From Dryocosmus kuriphilus (taxonomy: Eukaryota > Arthropoda > Insecta > Hymenoptera > Cynipidae), in the NCBI GenBank assembly GCA_038277395.1, contig CM076195.1, positions 50,093,020 through 50,157,019 on the forward strand: DNA of 64,000 nt, given 5' to 3'. The stretch's first letter is position 1. Each line of letters opens with the position of its first letter. This document shows, piece by piece, positions 27,592-38,800 of this stretch. Made by a program: the position numbers and the translations under genes. The notes beneath the pieces were generated by a model. The model was not told the origin of the DNA. It worked only from the letters and a program-made list of their open reading frames with translations, and made no database searches.

Positions 27592-29439
27592 TTTGAATAC
27601 AACGAAGAAGCTAGGTAGCAACTGAAACAATTTTTTTTATACAAAACTCATTTTCATCACACAAAAATATCGCTGAAGATAACTGTTAACTTGAAAAAGA
27701 AAACACACAAACCTCTCACTAAAGATGAATTTTTCCAATACAAAACAACTCTGAAGGAGATAAAAGTTTCACTCTTCAATCGTTAATGGTGGTGTTGGTG
27801 GTTGGAGGGAAAACTGAAAAGAAATGTCCCATGAAATCACATTCAACGCTATTATATTTCAGACACTTTTAAAAACTTCCAAATTTTAGACAAACACTAA
27901 TCATTCTAACCACTTTTTTATATTTTCTGAATAGATTCTGGTAACAAAGAAGTATCACGAGCGAGCAAGTACTAGTTTTTCAAATATCTGACGTTTCTGT
28001 TGCACTGAAAATTCTTCATGGGTTACCTGTTTATATAACTTGAAAACCAATAGGCTTAGACTCGTCTCGTCCTCACACAAGCACGCGCTAAAACACACGA
28101 TGACGTCATTTGGCAGGTTTGAGCAGGCTTTTCCCCTCTCTCTAACACTGCCCTCATTATTTTGATGGCATTGTTATGGGTGTGAAATGGGTCGGAAGGG
28201 CAAAGGAGGAGTCTCGCTATTGCATATTATAATCAATGACACATCAAGCAGGTTTAAACTTGTCTCACACAGCAGCAATCAAGCTGCGGCGTCCGCGTTG
28301 CCATGGAAACGATATAGTGTCACTTTAAAAGAGCAGGTTTAAGGTATTATAAGGATGAAGTCATCTTTTTAGGAATTTTTTCAAATTTCTAATATAGATT
28401 CATCAAGATGCTACCTAACTATCTATGCAGTTAGAAAGGGCTTGACTATTCCGAAGTTGAGATATTCTGAAATTGAAATTAGCACCTAATGCACGTAAGC
28501 TCTTACCAAATGTGTTGAAAATGACACATAGTTTATCTTAGCGGCTAAACTTTTCTTACGATTTTTTTGGCAAACGAATACACCATAGAAGAACTCCACA
28601 CAGAGGTTCTGTGAAAAATGCAGACTCTTTTGCCATTTATTGATCAATGTGATCAATGTGAAGTTGGAGCGTCTTTTAATATACTTGTGTGTGTTCTTCG
28701 TATAGATAGGCCTTTGTATGAATTCATCCTTATAATACCCTAAACAAGTCTTCCCCCTCTCCCTAAGACTCTTTTCCTTCAAACACGTCGTATTATTTTA
28801 TTGACATCACCTTTACCCCATTATTTTGATTATGTCACTTGAAAAAACAGATACATACACCGAACAATTATTTTGATGACGTCAATTGAAACGAGCAGGT
28901 TGCGGCAAGCCTACCATCCACCCCCTCTCTTTAACATTATGCTTCTCTAAGAATCTTGAATTTTGATGACGTCATTTGAAACCGACAGGTTTCGACAAGG
29001 CTTATACTACACCTCACACGGATAAACACTAACACATGGTCAAATCACACGGACACGCTTTAATCCTAATTCGGCCAGAAGCGGCCCTGTATATCTTTAA
29101 AAATATCGAGGAGATGAAAGTTTGCCTTTTGTAAATCCGGCATGGAGCTCCCCTACTGTGATACGAATAAGTGTAATAAAACCTCGATTTTCCCTATTTT
29201 CAAACGATTTATATTAAATTTTTAATCATTTTTATCATTTATCCTAACCAAAAGTCTTTCAGTATAGCTAAAATGCAAACCTAACAATTAAGTCACGGGG
29301 TTATCGAAACGCTAAGAACTTTTTGACAAAAATTCGACCAAGCATTTTCTCTGAGATAACTTGGCCAATCAACAGCAAGAAAGATGTGTGTCCTATTTCA
29401 TCGGTAATTTTTTGGTTTTAGACATTTTATATAAATACT
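27592..29439. other. polB-side terminal region of the Polinton and flank
   Basis: No convincing gene. The 98-codon minus frame at 28,486-28,782 shows no known motif. The region carries repeated CRE-like palindromes with shared flanks (separate entry), a feature of subterminal repeats. From about 29,050 the sequence changes character, so the Polinton end may be near there. Confidence 0.45.
28101..28974 (+). repeat. Spaced repeats around TGACGTCA palindromes
   Basis: TGACGTCA occurs at 28,101-28,108, 28,877-28,884 and 28,967-28,974, each followed by (A/T)TTG and a CAGGTT- or CAGGTTT-type stretch. TTTTGATGACGTCA precedes the last two. Degenerate versions (TTTTGATGGCATTG about 28,158; TATTGACATCACC about 28,798; TTTTGATTATGTCACTTGAAA about 28,825) fill the gap. 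CCCTCTCT followed by TAACA or TAAGA recurs between units. Confidence 0.6.
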
Positions 29440-29526
29440 GAGTGGGACGATGGTCGTGGGGGCTAAGGCGTGTAGGCCTTTAGACCCACTCCTTCGGCTT
29501 GCGGGTTCGATTCCCTCCTCGCACTC
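29440..29526 (+). repeat. tRNA-like (class II, Leu/Ser-type) head of a SINE or tRNA pseudogene
   Basis: 87 nt. Acceptor arms GAGTGGG (29,440-29,446) and CGCACTC (29,520-29,526) pair at 6 of 7 positions. A-box-like ATGGTCGTGGGGGCTAAGGCG and a perfect B box GGTTCGATTCC (29,504-29,514) are present, and the length suits a tRNA with a long variable arm. The anticodon stem is weak (4 of 5), so I do not call a functional tRNA. Confidence 0.5.
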
Positions 29527-29772
29527 TGGAAGAACCTCGGCGGCAGAATTTGTCTAGCATGTCAGGTTTTTATGACATTCTAACCTGAAAGTGCAAAAAA
29601 GACTGTTAGAATATCTCAAAATCCTGACGTGTTAGGAAAATTGTGCTGACAGATTCGAATTTAGCGCGAAAAATTACGTGAGAAAACACCTTCAGATCTC
29701 AGTGGGGAAACAAAAGTCTCATTCTTGTAGGCATGTGTAGTTGATTTCAAAACTATCACTCTTTTCGTTTTT
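29527..29772 (+). other. Possible SINE body after the tRNA-like head
   Basis: About 245 bp with no gene. It contains TGTCAGGTTTTTATGACATTCTAACCTGA, an imperfect inverted repeat (split about 29,559-29,587). Attribution to a SINE is inference. Confidence 0.3.
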
Positions 29773-31377
29773 TTGCAATATTTATGTGTGGAATTCATGC
29801 TTTATTTTTATTTTGAAGAGACATTCTTTGATTCAAAAGTTCCAATTTTGGTTGAATTTATAGGGAAACGAATCTGGAGTAATCTTACGGATTATCAAGA
29901 ACTCTTAAGAGAGATATCCAAACTCAACCAACTTTGCGACATAGGTACGATGTTAAGACTAGTTAAAGAACTAAATGAAAAATTAGTTATCTGTAAAGAT
30001 GATGTCTCAAGACTTCAAGCTTTTATTAGTGTTATTAATGAAAAACACTAAAATTTATATAAATAATCTGAAAATATGCCACTTTAATGCAAATGTTGTC
30101 TGAGGAAATTTAGCCGAGTCGAAAGAATTTATTTTTAATCACAAACTAGACATAGTTCTATTTAATGAAACCAATATCAATATTAAGCCTGATATAAAAG
30201 TACCTGGATTCCAATGTATTAGGAAGGATAGGAATGATAAGGGGACAGGTGGAGGTTTGGTGATATTAATTAAAAACGAGTTTAAATATTGTGAGATTCC
30301 TATATCAACTACATCCGTCGAAAGCGTTGTAATTAAACTTGAAAATAATACTGCAATTGTATCAGCTTACAAAATACCTCAAGGTAAAATAGATATTGGA
30401 GATTTAAATTCAATTTTTAAAACTGAACTTCTGAATGTATAATAACAGCTGGTGTTCCACAGGGATCTATCCTGGCCCCAGTGCTTTTCCTATATTACAT
30501 ACGAAATTATATTAAAGTAAATGATATAAATGATATACATCGTAACTGATATTCCTAAATCGTCACACATTAAATTATTACTATTCGCGGATGATGCAGC
30601 ATTATACATAGCATCATGGAGGATTAGACTCTCCGTAGAAAAAATGTAGGAATACTTGGATAAACTTATCCAATGTTAAAATCGCTGGAAGATTAAGATT
30701 AATACTGACAAGACTGAATTTGTAATCTTTAAGACAAAAACTAGGAAAGAATTAGTTCTAGATCTCTATCTAGACAGGAACAAACTTGTGCCTAAGACTG
30801 AAGCCAAATATTTAGGTGATATGTTAGATCATAAACTTAAGCATCATAAACATATATTAAACACTAGGAAAAAGACATCCAGAATGATAGGGTTTTTAAA
30901 TTGTCTCATATGGAGAAGAATCAGTTTGAATATAAAAAATAAACTAATATTGTACAGTGAAAGTCATGTATGCCTTATTGCGCAGATGTAAAAAAATATA
31001 AGAGAAATGGGGATTTTTCTGTTCTGCACAATAAGGCATGCATGACTTTGAATGTACAAGGCTATATTGGGGCCAATTATATTACATGCGTCGTCCATCT
31101 GGGGAAATACATGCGATACCAATATTAGGAAACTACAAGTCATATAAAATAAATGCCTAAGTATGATTGTCAGTGCCAAAATTAGAGAAAAAAATATAGA
31201 TATCCACTCCAAGTATAATATAAAAACTATTAAAGAAGAGATAATAGTTCGGTCTGTAGATCTTCATAACAACATTCGCAACATTGAAAGGCTGGAAGAG
31301 GACCTTCTCATGCATAAAAATGTAAATCTAATGCCGCTCCCACAAAAATATAAATTACCATATCAAATTCTTTTATA
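29773..31377 (+). pseudogene. jockey-like non-LTR retrotransposon remnant, internally deleted
   Basis: An open piece (29,773-30,051) could be the end of ORF1. ORF2 follows: endonuclease text KLDIVLFNETNINIK, VPGFQCIRKDR and GTGGGLVILIK (30,140-30,440), then a direct jump to RT motifs ITAGVPQGSILAPVLF (about 30,445) and LLLFADDAALY (about 30,575-30,605, the catalytic YADD-type motif as FADD). TEAKYLGDMLDHKLKHHKH and a C-terminal part to 31,377 complete it. RT fingers and the first catalytic Asp block are deleted at about 30,442. Stops and a foldback insertion (30,957-31,052) interrupt it. A TAGTAGTAGTAGTA run at about 31,390 may be the 3' tail. Confidence 0.8.
30957..31052. mobile_element. 96-bp foldback/MITE in the LINE remnant
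   Basis: Inverted arms AAAGTCATGTATGCCTTATTG and CAATAAGGCATGCATGACTTT (with one mismatch) flank a short A-rich loop. Target duplication TGTACA lies at 30,951-30,956 and 31,053-31,058. Removing the insert and one TGTACA restores the RT reading (KLILY then KAILGPI), which proves a precise insertion. It is non-coding. Confidence 0.85.
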
Positions 31378-31867
31378 AAAGTATCAATATAGTAGTAGTA
31401 GTATCAAGTTTTATTTAGTTTTAAGGTCGTTGAATAGATTTGAGCCTCTGCACAATTTACGAGTTTTTTCTCAAAATTTTTTCGTAAAAACATACATTAT
31501 AAATATATGTTCCCCGAACACTTCTACAATAAATCATAACATGAAAAGCACAATAATTCATAGAGGAATATCTTGCCTCGCGAAATAGGTATCTTAATTC
31601 TAGATTTCTCCAAACTCAAAGATGTACCATCTATGTATCACAATTCATGAAAAATAAACATCTTTAAATTGCAAATGACCCTTCGTTGGTCTAGTGCCAA
31701 CCGTTAAGCCTTAACTATTTAATATTCTTTCTTACTTTTTGCATATTATTCACCTTAAGGTGGCACTTTTACAATGACACCAACGACAGACAGAGACCGG
31801 CGTCTCGAAACGTCGAGATTTCGTGAAATCCGCGAAAGTCGGTTTTCACATAAAACCAAATGTTAAA
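31378..31867. other. Sequence between the LINE remnant and the satellite
   Basis: No gene. It begins with ATAGTAGTAGTAGTATC (LINE tail or microsatellite) and ends with a short motif CTCGAAACGTCGAG (about 31,803-31,818) near the first satellite unit. Confidence 0.5.
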
Positions 31868-32381
31868 CAGCTTCTTAAAATGTTTTATATTTTAATTTTT
31901 AATAGATCATGTAACTATCTATTTCCTGAAGAAGACCAACAACCTTGGTCGAAATGTTGAATGAATACATTTTAAAATTACATACCAATCTTGAATTTTT
32001 TGTTATTTAAACTGGCTGTCAAGACCGGCGAAAAACATATTATCTATACATAAATGTATACAGCCGAAAAAACGAGATTTATATCTCATCAAAATATCTA
32101 CATTACTGAAGGTCAATTAAGTTTTGGAAATGGGATACCTCTCTTACATCGAAAGAAGGTATGACAGCGACACGAGATTTCGTATGTCGACTTGGATAAA
32201 CATTCAACGTAAACTGATATTTCTAAATGAGCAAGGTACGTTTCTAATACGGTGTGGACGAGAATCTTTAATATGAACACATATCGAACAACTTTCTAAA
32301 TTTAAATTAAATAATTTTCACCATAAAGTTTTACTTAACTTTGAGCAAACACAAGCTACTTTCCAAAAAAGTGTTTAAATT
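31868..32381 (+). repeat. Satellite, edge monomer (+ orientation)
   Basis: About 0.9 unit of the ~557-bp satellite. It is clearly more diverged than the bulk (GACCAACAACCTTGGTCGAAATG against TACCAGCAACATTGGTCGAAACG). Edge monomers are usually the most diverged, so this may be a true array boundary. Confidence 0.85.
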
Positions 32382-32881
32382 NNNNNNNNNNNNNNNNNNN
32401 NNNNNNNNNNNNNNNNNNNNNNNNNNNNNNNNNNNNNNNNNNNNNNNNNNNNNNNNNNNNNNNNNNNNNNNNNNNNNNNNNNNNNNNNNNNNNNNNNNNN
32501 NNNNNNNNNNNNNNNNNNNNNNNNNNNNNNNNNNNNNNNNNNNNNNNNNNNNNNNNNNNNNNNNNNNNNNNNNNNNNNNNNNNNNNNNNNNNNNNNNNNN
32601 NNNNNNNNNNNNNNNNNNNNNNNNNNNNNNNNNNNNNNNNNNNNNNNNNNNNNNNNNNNNNNNNNNNNNNNNNNNNNNNNNNNNNNNNNNNNNNNNNNNN
32701 NNNNNNNNNNNNNNNNNNNNNNNNNNNNNNNNNNNNNNNNNNNNNNNNNNNNNNNNNNNNNNNNNNNNNNNNNNNNNNNNNNNNNNNNNNNNNNNNNNNN
32801 NNNNNNNNNNNNNNNNNNNNNNNNNNNNNNNNNNNNNNNNNNNNNNNNNNNNNNNNNNNNNNNNNNNNNNNNNNNNNNNNN
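32382..32881. other. Assembly gap, 500 N
   Basis: Exactly 500 N, a scaffolding placeholder. Satellite orientation flips across it. Any open frame running through it is meaningless. Confidence 0.99.
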
Positions 32882-35800
32882 TTAAAGATTAAAATATAAA
32901 CAGCTTAAGAAGATATTTAACAATTATGTAAAATTAGAATATACCAGTTTCGTAATTTAATCACTTTTTTGGAAAGTAGCTTGTGTTTGCTCAAAGTTAA
33001 GTAAAACTTTATGTGCAAATTATTTAATTTAAATTTTTTGAAATTGATTTCCCAGTGTTATCGTATAAAGATTCTCGTCCACACCGTATTAGAAACGTAC
33101 CTTTCACGATTAGAAATATCACGTTTACTTTGAATGTTTTAATCCTAGTCCGACATATACGAAACCACGTGTCGAGTCATACCTTCTTCTTTCCATGTAA
33201 GAGAGTATCCCTTATCCAAAACTTTATTGACCTCAGTAATGTAGATATTTTGATGAGATATAAATCTCGTTTTTTTTTTCGGTTTGTATACATCTATGCA
33301 TAAGATTTATAGATTTGGTTCGTCGGCCCTCACAGACAGTTTAATTAAAAAAAAATTTCAAGCTTTACTATGTAACATTAAAAACTATATTAGTCATTCA
33401 AACCGTTTCTACCAATGTTGTGTGTCTCTTCTTAAGAAAATAGGAGGTGATGTGAAAGGGGATGGCGTAAACTAAAGAGTTAAAATTTAATAAAATGCAT
33501 TTCAATAAGCTTAGTATTTTCATTTTTTTAAAAAATTGTCTAGTTATACTAGCCGTCGTTTCGTAGTTTCGCAATTTAATCACTTTTTTTTTTCTTTTGG
33601 ATTAGTGGCTTGTGTTTGCTCGACAATTTTTATGTAAACCTTTTTATTGTGCTATGTTATTTTAATTTAAAATTTAGAAAGTTGTTTGTTATGCGTTCGT
33701 ATTAAAGATTATCTACTCACACCGTTAGTCAATGAAACGTTAACTTGCTCATTTAGTAATGATCAGTTGTACGTGTGAAGGTTGTATATCACTAAGTCGA
33801 CATACGAAAACTCGTGTCGATGTCATACTTTTTTTTTTTTGTTGTTTTTTTTTGTTTGTGTTTATTGTTTTTAGTTTTTTGTTAGGGTGCATAACTTCGT
33901 TTCGATTTTAAGAGAGTGATAATCACATTAGTCGGAGAAACGTTGATTGGTACTTCCAGTAATGTTAGTTAGTTTTGATGAGGATATTAAATTCACGTTT
34001 TTTTCGGTTGTATACATATATGCATAGAGTAATATATGTTTCGGCGGCTCTGTGTCAGACAGTCTTAAATTAATAAAAATTCAATGTATAATATGTAACT
34101 TTACGGAAACATATTCAATTCAACGTTTGTCGACCGAATGTGTGCGGGTCTTCTTGAGGAAAATATACTTGTTACAGTACATGAGTCGATTATAAGTTTA
34201 AAATATTAGAACAGCTTTTAGAATCGAATTTCTTATTTATGCTAGTATGTTCTGTTTAAATTGAGATCGTGAATAACTAGGTATCGTATATATATTTTCC
34301 ACTTGGTTTTTGGAAAACCGGTGGCTTGTGCTCGTTGATCAAAGTTGAAGTGGTAAAAGAATGGACATGGTGCAAAGTAGTTAATTGTGGTATTTCGTGA
34401 TAGTTGTTAAGTGTTATGTGTGTCGTATTGAATGATGCGCTCGTCAACACCGTAGTTAGAAACTACCTTCGGTCGTTGGGCGAATATCAGTTAGGTTGAG
34501 TATGGGGTCCAAGTCGGGTTAGGGACATGGCGTAGTCGATGTCATACCTAGTTTCGAAGCGTAAGCGGGGGTAAGTCAACGGGATTTCCCAAAACTATTA
34601 TTGAACATGTCAGTAATGTAAGATTATTTTGATGCGATATTAAGGTCGTTTTATTTGGTACGGGCTGTAAACATATATGCATAGATAATACATTTTTCGT
34701 CGGCCTTGACAGCCAGTTTATGTTACCAAAAAATTCGGGTGGTGTACTGCGTAACAGTTAAAACTTATTTATTCATGCGTTTCGACCAATGTTGCTAGTA
34801 TTCTAAAAATCGGCCGTTAAATGGTCTAGCACAGATTAACTATAAACCAGCTAAGAAGATAGTTATCAATCTAATTTGTAGATCCCCGGGATTCCACTGT
34901 CTTTAAAACTGATTCATTCAAAGTTCTCGACCATTCCGGTTGCCCTGCCGCTATTTCTTCAGGAAATTATGTACATTGGCTATTCCGATTTGTTGAGATG
35001 AATTATTCAACCAATCACTCCCCCCTTTCACCAGAAGCTCCCCCCCCCCTGCCCTTAAGATGTATATTTATCATGTTGTAGCAAATCCCGAATATGCTCC
35101 TCCCCTACCGTTTGGTCTGCCATCCTCCTCATCACACTTTTTTTTGCCGTCAATCTATTGATTGATGTCCTTTGCTCCCACAAGTTAACACGTAAACTTT
35201 CTCTTTACGCAAATATATGCATAGATAATACATTTTAGATTCTATCGGCCTCTAGACAGCCAGTTTATATTACCAAAAATTTTCAAGATTACTATGTAAC
35301 AGTCTAACACTTATTTATTCATCTGTTTCGACCAATGTTGCTGGTATTCTAAAACATAGACTGTTACCAATGGTGCTATTAAAGATTAAATATAAAACAG
35401 CTCCAAGAAGATCAGTTAACAATTAACTAAAAATTAAATCCCCCCCAGTCGTAATTCCCTAACACTTTTTTTGGAAGAGCTTGTGTTTGCTCTAAGTTAA
35501 TTCCCGCTTTATGGTTCGAAATTCATTTACGCTTTTAATTTGGACATGTTGTTCGATACCGTGTCCCCCCCATCCCAAAGATTCCCTTCTACCCCCACGT
35601 CCGTAGTCAACCCCACCTTGCTCATTTTGAAATACCCAGTTTACCGTTGAATGACTATCCAAGTCGACATATAACGAAATCTCGTGTCCCGATGTCGTAC
35701 CTTCTTTCGATGTAATAGAGTTTTCCCCATTTCCAAAACTTTACCCCCCCTTCAGTAATGTACCCATCCCCCATGAGATATCAATCTTCGCCCCCCCCGT

Positions 35801-38800
35801 TGCCCTACATATATGCCTAGATAATAAAATCCCCCCCCCCCCCGTCGGCCCCCACAGCCAGTTTAATACCAAAAACTTTCAAGTATACTATGTAACTTTA
35901 AAACCCCCCCCCCCCCCCAACGTTTCGACCCCCCCGCCCCGTCTGTCTTCTGTAAGCACCATAGACTGTTACATGGTTCTATTAAAGATGAAAAAAAAAA
36001 ACCCCCATAGAAGATATTAACAATTATGTAAAAATTACCCCCAATATACCATTTTTCGTATTTTATCACTTTTTGGAAAGTGGCCCCCCCCGCTCAAAGT
36101 TAAGTACAAACTTACCCCCCAAAATTACCTTAATTTACACATTTGGAAAGTTGCTTCCGACTTGTTGTCCTGCTCTTCGTGACGTCCCACCAAGATTCTC
36201 TTTCTACACTGTATTAGAAACGTGCCTTGCTCATTTGAATATCAGTTTACGTTGAATGATTATCCAAGTCGACATACGAACTCTCGTGGTCGTTTGTCGT
36301 ACCTTCTTTCGCATGTAGAGAGGTATTACATTTCCACTTATAACTTTTATTCGATCTCGTCCCTTTCAGTATTCTTAGACTATATACTGTGATGAGATTA
36401 TACAATACTCTTCGTTATATTCTTCGAGGCTTGTATACATATGCCATGCCTTAGATAGTAAATTTTTCGTTCCCGGCACTGGCCTTGGGACTAGTGTCCG
36501 TTAGTTTTAATTACCAAAGATTTTTCAGAGTTTACTATGTAACTTTAAATATTTATTTTATTTATACGTTGTTGCGACCTAATCGTTTGAGCCTTGGTTG
36601 GTCTTCTTAAGAAAATAGACTTTTACATGGTCAATTAAAGATTAAAATATAAAACTAGCTTGAGAAGATATTAACACTTATCTAAAAATATTAATATAGG
36701 CATATTACGTAATTTTAAGTCACTTGTTTGACCAGTGGCTTAGTGTTTGCTCAAAGTATAAGTACAACTGTCTATGGTGCAAATTATTTAATATTAAATT
36801 TGGAAATTGTTCGATATGTTATTCGTATTATAAAATGTCACTCTAACACTGTATTAGAAACGTAGCTTGCTCATTTTGAAATATCAGTTTACGTTGAATA
36901 GATATCCAAATCGACATACGAATATCTCGTGTCGATGGTCGTACCTTCTTTCGATTTAAGAGATCTTAATCACATGTTTCTCAATACTTTATTGGCCTTC
37001 AGTAATGTAAGATATTTTGAGAGATATAACTATCGTTTTTTTTTTCGGTACGCTATCCATATATGCCATAATAATAAAATTATTTCAGTCGGCTTGACTT
37101 GCCAGTTTTAATTAAGTCAAAACATTCAAGTTACGAATACGAAATCTCGTGTTTCGTATTTGTCATAAACCTACTTTCCGATTGGTGAGACAGAGGGATT
37201 CGTCTTTGGTAATCCCCATTCCAAAACTTTATATTGTTTCGTTCAGTCAGTAATAGTAGATACTATTGATGAGATATCATAATCTCGGGTTTTTTTCTTC
37301 GTTGTATAATCATAATATTGCTTATAGATAATACTAGATGGTTTCGTGTCGGCCTTGTGACAGGTCCAGTTTATCTTAAAAAAAAATTCAAGGTTTACTA
37401 TGTCAACTTATTTTAAAACCTTTATTCCATTCTTACGTTTCGACGGACCAATGTTGCCTCGTCTGACCTTCTCTAGAGTCCAGGAGAATAGACTAGTACA
37501 TGATCTATTAAAGATTAAAATATAACAAGCTTCAATCGAGTGTCCTATTTATTCAATTAAGCACCTTACAAAATTAGATATAACTCATGTTTTCTTCATT
37601 AAAGTTAAGATCACTTTAACAGCTGAAAAATAGCTAGTAGCTTGCTCAAAATGGGTTTAGTAATACTATACACTGAAATTATTTTCGAATTATCAATTGA
37701 AAGATGTTCGACTAAGTTTTCGTTAAAACTAAAGATGGCTCAGTGTTGCGTCCGTATTAGAAACGTTTTAAGTCTTGCTCATTTCGAAATCTATCAGTTC
37801 CTACGTTGGAATGGCAAATTTATGCCAAGTCGCCATAACGCAATCTCGTGATTCGTGTGTCATACTTGCTTTCGATTAAGAGATGCGTATCAGCCAGCTA
37901 TTTCAAAACTTACATCTGTACCTTCAGTAGAAGTAACGTACCTTTGCTGTGATTGTGTATAGTAAATCTCGTTTACTTTTGATTTCGGTTGCATACATCT
38001 ATGCATAGACTTTAATCAGATTTTATCGTCGCGGCCTTGACGAGCCACGCTTCTGATTATAACAAAAAATGTCAATTAGTCTGTCTAGTGTAACTATATA
38101 AAACTCTCATTCAGACGCTTTTCGAACCAATGTTGCTGTGTCATGGTTAAGAAAATAGAATAGACGTGTTACAGGTTTATTTAAAAGAGAGTGTTAAAAA
38201 TGCATAAAACGATAGCTGAAAGAAGATCTACTTAAAATTTGTCAATTCATGTCAAAATAAATTTAAATGATTACCATATGTTGCGTATGGTAAGTTATAT
38301 ATACTCTACTTGTTTAGGAAAGAGGATTCTGGTTTGCGTTCAAGAGTTCGTAGACCCCTATTAATTTGGTGCATTAGTGGACCGCTTAAAACCATTTTTC
38401 GGGTCGGCCGCTAATTAGCACATGACAGTTCTACATAGTACCTCAACACCAACCAGGCCGATAAGGTCAAATTTCGCTCACATGTTTAGCGTAAAGATCA
38501 GAATACGAAATGGCCATTTTTATTTCCAAACCGCCCTACTCAACGTCTCGTGTCGTTGTGGCTACCAATGTCTTATACGGTTGTAAGAAGTATGGCTAAT
38601 CCCAATATCCCAAAACTGTTTAGATCATGACCTAATTCAGTCCAGAAGATTTAATATCAGCTACAACCCCAACAACAAAAAAAAAAAAAATAAAGAAAAC
38701 TGTTTGTTATCGGTATTGTAACCATAACACATGCCAATTTTACACTCAAATTACGTCGGGCGGGTAGCCTTGACCCAGACCCAATTTACGAATATAAAAA

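Larger units (their letters stand above)
11688..28990. mobile_element. Decayed Polinton/Maverick (virus-like DNA transposon)
   Basis: Integrase, conserved protein, FtsK/HerA-type ATPase, PLA2 virion protein, adenain-like protease, minor capsid, major capsid start and protein-primed polB are all present, in the arrangement usual for Polintons, with integrase and polB at opposite ends. Three later insertions (17,477-20,652; 20,960-21,958; 22,778-24,257) break it. The termini are not resolved: the left boundary is the last integrase codon, and the right is drawn past the palindromic repeats. Nearly every gene has stops or frameshifts, so it is a fossil. Confidence 0.85.

Noticed and set aside
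28486..28782. 98-codon minus-strand frame
   Set aside because: No recognisable motif, low-complexity basic composition, and it overlaps the degenerate repeat region.
29440..29526. Functional tRNA-Leu/Ser gene
   Set aside because: A and B boxes are good, but acceptor and anticodon stems have mismatches and the anticodon loop is irregular; a SINE head or pseudogene fits better.
32341..32892. Open frame of 183 codons across the first N gap, and two similar ones across the second
   Set aside because: Almost all codons are N; they are artefacts of the gap.
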